Below, piece by piece: positions 1-5,034 of a stretch of DNA of 5,034 nt. Position numbers and translations under genes: made by a program. Within the stretch, counting starts at the first letter, position 1; every line of letters begins with the position of its first letter. The notes beneath the pieces are model-generated. The model saw only the letters and a program-made list of their open reading frames with translations, ran no database searches and was not told where the DNA came from. Source of the DNA: Acidobacteriota bacterium (GTDB taxonomy: Bacteria; Acidobacteriota; Terriglobia; Acidoferrales; UBA7541); NCBI GenBank assembly GCA_019239815.1, contig JAFAZL010000401.1, positions 1-5,034 of the forward strand. Reading direction: 5' to 3'.

Positions 1-1410
1 CGATGCGTAACCGCGCGAGACGCTTTTCAGCCGATCGTAGAAGTCGAGAACGATTTCGTTCAGCGGCAGTTCGTAAGTGAGCATCACGCGCGTCGGGGAC
101 AAATACTCAAATCCTTTTTGCGTTCCGCGTTTGTCCTGACAGAGCTGCAAAATTCCACCGACCGATTCGTCGTTGGTGATGATCATCGCTTTGATGATCG
201 GCTCTTCGATTTTCGCAATGTCGCTCGGATTCGGAAACTTCGCCGGCGAATCGACTTCGATCGTTTCGCCAGTAACCTTCGTGATGCGATAGCGCACGCT
301 TGGCGCTGTCGTGATCAAGTTTAATCCGAATTCGCGCTCGAGCCTTTCCTGCACAATTTCCATGTGCAGCAAGCCGAGAAATCCGCAGCGAAAACCAAAA
401 CCCAATGCGACGGAATTTTCCGCTTCGTAAAAAAACGCAGCATCGTTGAGTTTCAATTTTCCGAGCGCGTCGCGCAGCGGTTCGTATTCGTCGGCAAGAA
501 CGGGAAATAATCCCGCGAACACCATCGGCTTCGTCGCTTCAAAACCTGGTAGCGCAGGCGCCGGCCGATCCACTTGCGTCAAGGTATCGCCCATGCGCGC
601 ATCCGCGACGTCTTTGATATTCGCGACGACGAAGCCGACGTCGCCGGCTTCGAGTTCTTCGAGCGCAACGGGCTTCGGGGTGAGCGTGCCGAGTTGCTCG
701 ACCTCGTAAACTTCGCTGCTGTAGACGAGGCGAATCTTCATGTGATTCGTCAGTCGCCCTTCCATCACGCGCACCAGAACGACGGCGCCGCGATAGATGT
801 CGAACCACGAATCGAAGATCAATGCCTGCAGGGGATTTTCCGCGCTGCCTTTCGGCGGCGGAACGCGATGTACGATCGCTTCGAGAACGTCTTCCACGCC
901 GATGCCGCTCTTCGCGCTGATCATGATCGCGTCACCCGCGGGAATCGCGAGCACGTTTTCGATCTGCTCTTTGACGTAGTCGGGTTGCGCGGCGGGCAGA
1001 TCGATCTTGTTGATGACCGGAAGAATCGTAAGGTTTTGTCCCGCGGCGAGAAATGTATTCGCAACGGTTTGCGCTTCGACACCCTGGCTCGCGTCCACGA
1101 CGAGCAAAGCGCCTTCGCATGCAGAGAGAGCGCGAGAGACTTCGTACGAAAAGTCGACGTGACCTGGTGTATCGATCAGATTCAGGCGATACGTGTTTCC
1201 GTCTTTCGCGGTGTAGTGAAGGCGAATGCTCTTGGCTTTGATGGTGATGCCGCGCTCGCGCTCGAGGTCCATCGAGTCGAGAAACTGCTCATGCACCATT
1301 TCGCGCTGCGACAGCGCACCGGTCATTTCAAGCAGGCGGTCGGCAAGCGTCGACTTGCCGTGGTCGATGTGCGCGATGATGCAGAAATTCCGAATGAACT
1401 TTGGATCCAT
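1..1410 (-). CDS. lepA: Elongation factor 4 (LepA) GTPase, N-terminal 470 residues, 3' end outside window
   Basis: LepA/EF4 is a ribosome-associated translational GTPase that acts on elongating or stalled ribosomes and affects initiation. Translating the minus strand gives an unbroken reading frame of 470 codons beginning MDPKFIRNF. All GTPase motifs are intact: G1 AHIDHGKST (residues 13-21), G2 RGIT (53-56), G3 DTPGH with the catalytic-type histidine (80-84), G4 NKID (134-137) and G5 SAK (165-167). The family hallmark [14 protein letters not shown] is at 336-349, and the frame leaves the window within the EF-G-like domain at SRGYAS. Family members are about 600 residues, so roughly 130 residues are missing, including the LepA-specific C-terminal domain. 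The start is fixed: the in-frame codons upstream of ATG 1410 are TTC, ACA, CAA and then a TAG at 1422-1420. No convincing Shine-Dalgarno sequence precedes it. The truncation is a window edge, not a mutation. The identification is very secure. Confidence 0.98.
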   Translation of the reverse strand, partial: MDPKFIRNFCIIAHIDHGKSTLADRLLEMTGALSQREMVHEQFLDSMDLERERGITIKAKSIRLHYTAKDGNTYRLNLIDTPGHVDFSYEVSRALSACEGALLVVDASQGVEAQTVANTFLAAGQNLTILPVINKIDLPAAQPDYVKEQIENVLAIPAGDAIMISAKSGIGVEDVLEAIVHRVPPPKGSAENPLQALIFDSWFDIYRGAVVLVRVMEGRLTNHMKIRLVYSSEVYEVEQLGTLTPKPVALEELEAGDVGFVVANIKDVADARMGDTLTQVDRPAPALPGFEATKPMVFAGLFPVLADEYEPLRDALGKLKLNDAAFFYEAENSVALGFGFRCGFLGLLHMEIVQERLEREFGLNLITTAPSVRYRITKVTGETIEVDSPAKFPNPSDIAKIEEPIIKAMIITNDESVGGILQLCQDKRGTQKGFEYLSPTRVMLTYELPLNEIVLDFYDRLKSVSRGYAS

Positions 1411-1510
1411 GAATGTTTGCTACTCGGCAGGAGCTTTCAACACGCGAGGACGGCGCCGCACGCTGCGTAAAATCGTGCCCAGTAATCATTTAGTTTGCCA
1501 TAGAAGGAAC

Positions 1511-1547
1511 GAAGTAAGAAGCAGTGAAGTAGCGGTGAGACGAAGTA
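1511..1547. repeat. Three GAAGTA hexamers spaced about 15-16 bases
   Basis: GAAGTA occurs at 1511-1516, 1526-1531 and 1542-1547, so successive copies start 15 and 16 bases apart. The first and last lie within the identical nonamer ACGAAGTAA (1509-1517 and 1540-1548). The stretch is purine-rich on the plus strand and lies about 100-140 bases upstream of the lepA start codon. Spacing is not an exact multiple of a 10.5-base helical turn. It could be a protein-binding array or a chance pattern in purine-rich DNA; support is weak. Confidence 0.25.
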
Positions 1548-1634
1548 AAGAGGCAACCAAGCAGCGAGATAAAGTGATCGACCTAGCTGCGTATTGCGAG
1601 CCGATGCGAAGTCGCAAAATGGCTTGGGCTCGAT

Positions 1635-1675
1635 GGGGTTAAGTCTAAACCCCGCGATCTGAACGACGATCGCGG
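1635..1675. repeat. Two overlapping inverted repeats, REP-like candidate
   Basis: GGGGTT (1635-1640) pairs with AACCCC (1648-1653) around a 7-base loop. Directly overlapping it, CCGCGATC (1652-1659) pairs with GATCGCGG (1668-1675), a perfect 8-bp stem with an 8-base loop, followed by CTACAGGG. The two hairpins share bases 1652-1653, so at full length they compete. A hairpin with a GC-rich variable stem ending in GGCTACA resembles short intergenic repeats that I associate with acidobacterial genomes, but that family assignment is recollection and not demonstrated here. Neither stem is followed by a T tract on the plus strand, so an intrinsic terminator is unlikely. Confidence 0.45.
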
Positions 1676-1868
1676 CTACAGGGTGGCGAACTGCGATCCT
1701 GCCGACTCCGATTCGTTCCTGGCGGCTAAAACGAAACCAGAGACTCTGCAGAGATGGGGCTGGGTTTCAGGCTCTCGCCCGAACCTTTGGTGGCGGCTCG
1801 CGGGCGTGAGACCGAGCAGTCGCGTGCGTGCTACGTGGCGTTTACTGCATCGACGGAATTGGGCAGTT

Positions 1869-1898
1869 TTGCTGCGGAGTTGGCGCGCGGTATATAGT
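1869..1898 (+). promoter_or_regulatory. Candidate sigma70-type promoter for the TPR-GAF-GGDEF-like gene
   Basis: TTGCTG (1869-1874) could serve as a -35 element and TATAGT (1893-1898, five of six matches to TATAAT) as a -10 element, with an 18-base spacer. The overlapping TATATA at 1891-1896 would give 16 bases. This AT-rich box stands out in GC-rich surroundings. Initiation near 1905 would give a leader of about 175 bases before the ATG at 2079. The -35 match is only three of six, so the call is tentative. Confidence 0.4.
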
Positions 1899-1987
1899 GG
1901 ATTCGGGGAAGTGCGAACGGTAGGCGCACGGACCATCTTCGAAGCGGAACTTTGGGATAGACCCTCGCCAACTGGAAGGCTCTGCGG

Positions 1988-2050
1988 ATGAACCATGGCC
2001 CGCAAGTGCCTGAAGGCCTTGGGGATGGGCTGAATCGAAATCTGGAGTAA
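1988..2050 (+). CDS. Possible 20-codon leader peptide ORF
   Basis: An ATG at 1988 opens a 20-codon frame (MNHGPQVPEG...) that ends at TAA 2048-2050, 28 bases before the downstream start codon. It is preceded by GGAAGG (1974-1979) at an 8-base spacing, which is a plausible ribosome binding site and better placed than the one for the main gene. The peptide contains Gly and Pro but no run of a single amino acid that would suggest classical attenuation. An ORF this short arises easily by chance, and nothing shows it is translated; confidence rests only on its ribosome binding site and its position in the leader. Confidence 0.2.
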   Translation: MNHGPQVPEGLGDGLNRNLE

Positions 2051-2062
2051 GTTGCCTGAAGT

Positions 2063-2067
2063 AGAGG
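2063..2067 (+). promoter_or_regulatory. Probable ribosome binding site of the TPR-GAF-GGDEF-like gene
   Basis: AGAGG lies 11 bases before ATG 2079. A second GAGG (2074-2077) is only one base from the ATG, too close to act in the usual way. Initiation may therefore be only moderately efficient. Confidence 0.4.
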
Positions 2068-2078
2068 CTGGCTGAGGA

Positions 2079-4700
2079 ATGGCCGCAGACATCAGCAAAC
2101 AACTGGAGCGCGCCAAGCGCTTCCTGGAGAAGAATCGTGTCGAGGACGCGATCGAGGCGTACCTCGCCGTGATTGAGGCGGCTCCGCTGCACCAGGAGGC
2201 GACTCAGGCGCTCGGGGATTTGTATGCGCGCATGGAGCAGCCCGACCGCGCAGCCGTGTACTACGGGATGTTGTTCGATTTGCTGGTCGAGCCGCGGGAT
2301 GAGATCAAGGCTCTGGCGATCTACAACCGGTTTTTGCGGCCGGTTGCGAATCAGCAGCCGCCAGAGCGCATCGCGCGCTACGCATTTCTGCAACAAAAAC
2401 AGAATCGATACGACGAAGCGATCGAGCAGTATTCGCGCGCGGCGGAGATGTTTTCGGAAGCTGGCCGCGCTGAGGATGCACTTTTCTGTTGGGAACGCAC
2501 TGCACAGCTCGCGCCGGACAATATTCAACGACAGCTGCGTCTAGCGGAAGCGGCGGAGAACCTGAAGAAGACGGCGCTTGCGGCGCGCGCTTATCTGCGG
2601 GCTGGGCAACTTGCATCGGCGAGCGGAGCTACGGCGGAAGCGCTGAACTTTCTGGGACACGCATACAAGCTAGCGCCGCATGAACGTGGTGTTGCGTTGC
2701 TGTATGCGGATGCGACCTTGAAATCGGGAGACGCGGCGACGGCGGCGGCGCTGCTCGAGCCTTTCGCTGCGAACGAGAAGGACGCAACTTTTCTGGATAC
2801 GTATGCGGATGCGCTGATGTCTTCGGGGCAGCTCGACCGCGCGCGCCTTGTGCTTGAGGGCTTGCTGCGAGAGAAGAACGAAGGAATCACGCGGTTGTTT
2901 GAGCTGGTGGATGGCTACGTCGGGATCGGGCAAGAAGGCAAAGCTGTCGAGGTACTGAACGCCTTGAAACGGCGAATGTTTGCCGACAAGAAGCAAAACG
3001 AATTTGCAGTACAGATGGATGGCATCGGTTCGAAACACCCCGAGTCGCTATCAATCCTAGATTTTTGGGCGCAGCTGTATAACGAACTGAATCGCGAATC
3101 GCAGTATTTCGAGATTTTGATCAGAACGTTCGACGCGTATCTCGCGGCGGGCAATATTCCAAAGGCGTGCGATACCGTCGAGAAGCTGCTCGATATCGAT
3201 TCATACGACCACCGCAATCAAGAGCGGATCGCGCAACTGCAGGGCAAAGCGGACGAGAGTTTTTTCAAGCGAATTGCAGGACGAATCGCGAAGTCTGGCG
3301 GGCTGGGAGCTACTGCTTCGACGGCCGCGCGCCACGTTGCGAGCGAACCGGCGGCGCATGGTCCTGGCGAAGAAGTGCGAAAGACGCAAGCGCTGGAAGA
3401 CTTGATCGTGCAGACGGAAATCTTTTTGCAGTATTCGCTGCAAGCGAAGGCGATGGAGCGGCTGCAAAAAATTGCAGCGATGTTTCCGGGCGAGGAAGAT
3501 CGCTATCCGCGGCTGCGGAATCTGTATGAGCTGGCCAACTGGTGGCCGGAGGGAGCGCCGAAAGCCAAATCCCCGCAGCCCCAACCAGCAGCGCCTCCGC
3601 CGCCCCCTCCACCTCCTGCCGCGCAAGAGCCACCTCGGCAGGAGTCGATCGCCGCGGCATCGCCAAATAAGTCGGGTGTCTACACGGCCGACACGCTTCG
3701 GGATTTGTCGAAGATTTCGGAGATCAATCAGAAGATTTTTCGGCAACAGACGCCGCGCGCGATGTTGAATACCGCGGTGAACGAGGTTGGCGGCTATTTG
3801 CGTGCTGCGCGAGCGCTGGCGGTGATTGGCGCGCCGGGGCGACCACCGGAACTCGCTGCGGAATATTGCGCGCAGGGTTTGCGGACCGCACCGGGAGCGC
3901 AGGTGGTGTTGCTGCTGGCGCAGATGGAAAAAGCGGAGCCCGATGAATTGGGCGGGCTGACGGTGGATGCAGTGGACGCATCGATCCTGGGTGAGTTGGG
4001 GCTCGAAACCGCGCTCGGCGTGATGATCACCGACAAAGAGACGCAGATTCCGGGCGGGATGTTGATTGTCGGATACTCGGCCGAGCATAAATGGAAGCCG
4101 AACGAGGCGTATTTCTTGCAAGCGATCGGTGACCAGATGTTGATGAGCGTGAGTCACACGCGGCTGCGTTCACTGGTGCGGCGCATGGGCGTGTCGGACG
4201 AGCGCACGGGCTTGTTGAGCCGGAGTTCATATCAAAGTTGTTTGCTGACCGAGGCGGAGCGTTCGCGCACGCAGGGGACGCCACTGGCACTGGCGATTTT
4301 GCAGATCGATCGCGGCGCGGATATTTTGCGGCAGCATGGCGAATCTCCGGTGGAGAGATTTTTGGAACAGTTGGCGCGGTCGTTGCAACCGATCGTGCGA
4401 CAGAACGATGTGGCGGTGAAATATTCGTCGTGGTCGCTGGCGTTCATTTTGCCGGATACGACGCTGCAGGGAGCGGAGAATCTGGCGGAGAAACTGCGCC
4501 GTGCGGCTTCGGGTGTGCGGCCGCCGTGGGATTCGACGCAGGTGACGCTGAGTGCGGGAATTGTCGAGGCAGTGGCGAAGCCGGACTACGAGAATGAAGA
4601 CATTGTGACGGATTTGATCAACCGGGCGGAGACTTCGGCGGAAGAGGCGCGTAAGGCGGGCGGAGATACGATTGTGGCGTTGGAGAGCCCGAAGATTTGA
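2079..4700 (+). CDS. TPR-repeat protein with GAF-like domain and degenerate GGDEF domain (873 aa)
   Basis: A predicted soluble signalling or scaffold protein; no signal peptide or membrane segment is visible. Residues 1-390 are helical repeats of TPR type, for example 8-41 (RFLEKNRVEDAIEAYLAVIE), 98-131 and 235-268. A further helical repeat lies at 436-488. Residues 491-520 form a proline-rich linker with eight consecutive prolines (506-513). Residues about 555-700 resemble a GAF domain, ending in the typical helix FLQAIGDQMLMSVSHTRL. Residues about 703-868 align with a GGDEF domain: DERTGL at 707-712 matches DxLTGL, but GGDEF is SSWSL (783-787). The first metal-binding Asp is Gln742 and the guanine-binding Asn is Leu750, so cyclase activity is unlikely. 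RQND (774-777) occupies the RxxD inhibitory-site position. The start is fixed by an in-frame TGA at 2073-2075. The TPR part suggests protein partners; c-di-GMP sensing is inference. Confidence 0.93.
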   Translation: MAADISKQLERAKRFLEKNRVEDAIEAYLAVIEAAPLHQEATQALGDLYARMEQPDRAAVYYGMLFDLLVEPRDEIKALAIYNRFLRPVANQQPPERIARYAFLQQKQNRYDEAIEQYSRAAEMFSEAGRAEDALFCWERTAQLAPDNIQRQLRLAEAAENLKKTALAARAYLRAGQLASASGATAEALNFLGHAYKLAPHERGVALLYADATLKSGDAATAAALLEPFAANEKDATFLDTYADALMSSGQLDRARLVLEGLLREKNEGITRLFELVDGYVGIGQEGKAVEVLNALKRRMFADKKQNEFAVQMDGIGSKHPESLSILDFWAQLYNELNRESQYFEILIRTFDAYLAAGNIPKACDTVEKLLDIDSYDHRNQERIAQLQGKADESFFKRIAGRIAKSGGLGATASTAARHVASEPAAHGPGEEVRKTQALEDLIVQTEIFLQYSLQAKAMERLQKIAAMFPGEEDRYPRLRNLYELANWWPEGAPKAKSPQPQPAAPPPPPPPPAAQEPPRQESIAAASPNKSGVYTADTLRDLSKISEINQKIFRQQTPRAMLNTAVNEVGGYLRAARALAVIGAPGRPPELAAEYCAQGLRTAPGAQVVLLLAQMEKAEPDELGGLTVDAVDASILGELGLETALGVMITDKETQIPGGMLIVGYSAEHKWKPNEAYFLQAIGDQMLMSVSHTRLRSLVRRMGVSDERTGLLSRSSYQSCLLTEAERSRTQGTPLALAILQIDRGADILRQHGESPVERFLEQLARSLQPIVRQNDVAVKYSSWSLAFILPDTTLQGAENLAEKLRRAASGVRPPWDSTQVTLSAGIVEAVAKPDYENEDIVTDLINRAETSAEEARKAGGDTIVALESPKI

Positions 4701-4704
4701 AGAG

Positions 4705-4732
4705 AGTTGACTGTCGATAGTTGAAAGTCGAA
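4705..4732. repeat. Four imperfect heptanucleotide repeats (AGTYGAN)
   Basis: Just after the stop codon, four consecutive 7-base units read AGTTGAC, TGTCGAT, AGTTGAA and AGTCGAA, followed by AG. The consensus is approximately AGTYGAN. Such intergenic heptad tracts may vary in copy number through slippage. The units are diverged, so this tract is probably old and not actively changing. It lies outside any coding frame. Confidence 0.5.
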
Positions 4733-4745
4733 AGGGAAGAGTTTT

Positions 4746-4774
4746 CCGTCGACTGCGTTCGACGGCTTGGTTTT
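4746..4774 (+). terminator. Hairpin downstream of the 873-aa gene, possible intrinsic terminator
   Basis: CCGTCGA (4746-4752) and TCGACGG (4759-4765) form a perfect 7-bp GC-rich stem with a 6-base loop, followed by CTTGGTTTTG. The T tract is short and interrupted, so termination may be inefficient. It starts 46 bases after the stop codon and precedes the next plus-strand gene, where a terminator would be expected. Confidence 0.4.
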
Positions 4775-4794
4775 GTAGCTGGGTTGCGGCTGAG

Positions 4795-4839
4795 ATCCTT
4801 CGCCGTCCTTCCGACCGCGAAGGATGACAAAGTTTTTTT
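4795..4839 (+). terminator. Perfect 9-bp hairpin followed by a run of seven T; terminator or dispersed repeat
   Basis: ATCCTTCGC (4795-4803) pairs perfectly with GCGAAGGAT (4817-4825) around a 13-base loop. Seven T residues follow at 4833-4839, but separated from the stem by GACAAAG, which is further than in a standard intrinsic terminator. The flanking pattern GATCCTTCGC...AGGATGACAAAG resembles an intergenic repeat I recall from acidobacterial genomes; that link is not proven here. It may act as a terminator, as a repeat, or as both. Confidence 0.4.
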
Positions 4840-4916
4840 ATTTTGGATGAGACTTCGTTGCAATAGCTCGTAGTTGAGCGAATGTGAAGTGCCTGAAGCG
4901 AAATTGAGATTTGACT

Positions 4917-4921
4917 GGGAG
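4917..4921 (+). promoter_or_regulatory. Ribosome binding site of the thiolase gene
   Basis: GGGAG sits 7 bases before ATG 4929, an ideal spacing. It decides the start in favour of this ATG over the in-frame TTG at 4911; an in-frame TGA at 4905-4907 excludes anything further upstream. Confidence 0.75.
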
Positions 4922-4928
4922 AAAGAGC

Positions 4929-5034
4929 ATGTTTCCTACGGATGTGGTGATTGTGGCGGGGGCGCGGACGCCGATGGCGCGGTACACCGGGTCGTTTTCG
5001 GATGTGTCGGCTATTGATCTGGCGGCGGTGGCTT
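4929..5034 (+). CDS. Thiolase family protein (acetyl-CoA acetyltransferase-like), N-terminal 35 residues, 3' end outside window
   Basis: Thiolases condense two acyl-CoA molecules or cleave 3-ketoacyl-CoA in the cytoplasm, serving acetoacetyl-CoA formation, polyhydroxyalkanoate synthesis or fatty acid degradation. The 35 visible codons contain VVIVAGARTPMARYTGSF followed by DVSAIDLAAVA. This matches the classical thiolase N terminus, (V/I)VI(V/A)xxARTPxxxxxGxxxDVxAxDL. The active-site Cys near residue 90 and the C-terminal His and Cys lie outside the window, so biosynthetic and degradative types cannot be separated and no symbol is given. Family length is about 390-400 residues, so roughly nine tenths is missing because of the window edge. 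The gene is 228 bases downstream of the TPR gene and separated from it by hairpins, so it probably has its own promoter, though I found no convincing one. Confidence 0.9.
   Translation, partial: MFPTDVVIVAGARTPMARYTGSFSDVSAIDLAAVA

Larger units (their letters stand above)
1411..2078. other. Divergent intergenic region with repeats, candidate promoter and long leader
   Basis: These 668 bases separate lepA (minus) from the TPR-GAF-GGDEF-like gene (plus). I see no convincing protein gene beyond a possible 20-codon leader ORF. The open frames here are arginine- and tryptophan-rich translations without recognisable domains. The lepA-proximal part (about 1500-1560) is purine-rich on the plus strand. 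The middle (about 1635-1770) holds several inverted repeats: two at 1635-1675 and an imperfect stem pairing 1733-1740 with 1760-1768 around the palindrome CTCTGCAGAG (1744-1753). The part nearest the plus-strand gene has a TATATAGT box and an unusually long leader. A minus-strand promoter for lepA must lie here or further off, but I could not find a good -35/-10 pair. I see no tRNA or recognised riboswitch. Confidence 0.7.

Noticed and set aside
574..1470. 298-codon open frame on the plus strand
   Set aside because: It lies opposite lepA, whose translation matches the EF4 family throughout; the plus-strand product has no recognisable domain and arises from the codon bias of lepA.
1683..1991. 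102-codon open frame in the intergenic region, plus strand
   Set aside because: Arg- and Trp-rich translation of inverted-repeat DNA, no ribosome binding site, and it spans the candidate promoter of the next gene.
1905..2078. c-di-GMP riboswitch in the leader of the GGDEF-like gene
   Set aside because: Looked for because of the gene's domain content, but the conserved GEMM core elements are not visible.
1676..2116. 146-codon open frame on the minus strand
   Set aside because: It overlaps the start of the real plus-strand gene and has no domain or start-site support.
3201..4157. 318-codon open frame on the minus strand
   Set aside because: It is antisense to the TPR-GAF-GGDEF-like gene; its product is Arg/His-rich with no domain features.
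4858..4886. Possible thiolase promoter (TTGCAA then AATGTG at 17 bases)
   Set aside because: The -10 match is poor, so there is not enough to call a promoter.

Overview
The window holds two incomplete genes at its edges and one complete gene between them. The organism is probably a soil-type bacterium of the Acidobacteriota (class Terriglobia or a relative). That is inference from the GC-rich coding style, the mix of repeat-like hairpins between genes, and the gene content; no rRNA or other lineage marker is present.

Positions 1-1410 (minus strand) carry the first 470 codons of lepA, the ribosomal GTPase elongation factor 4. It reads without a break from its ATG at 1410 and runs off the left edge, lacking only the C-terminal part. 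Positions 1411-2078 form a 668-base divergent intergenic region. It contains two overlapping hairpins that look like a dispersed repeat, a short periodic GAAGTA motif, a candidate promoter near 1869-1898, and a possible 20-codon leader peptide.

Positions 2079-4700 (plus strand) encode an 873-residue soluble protein. It has an array of TPR-like helical repeats, a proline-rich linker with eight consecutive prolines, a GAF-like domain and a C-terminal GGDEF-like domain. The GGDEF signature is replaced by SSWSL and the other catalytic positions are also lost, while an RxxD motif sits exactly where the c-di-GMP inhibitory site lies in true GGDEF domains. The protein therefore looks like a c-di-GMP receptor or a scaffold rather than a cyclase. 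This is the most interesting item in the window.

Positions 4701-4928 hold a heptanucleotide repeat and two perfect hairpins, one or both of which may end transcription. At 4929 a thiolase (acetyl-CoA acetyltransferase family) begins with a good ribosome binding site and runs off the right edge after 35 codons. The three genes do not form an obvious pathway: lepA is divergent, and the thiolase is separated from the TPR gene by 228 bases with hairpins, so the complete gene is probably transcribed on its own.
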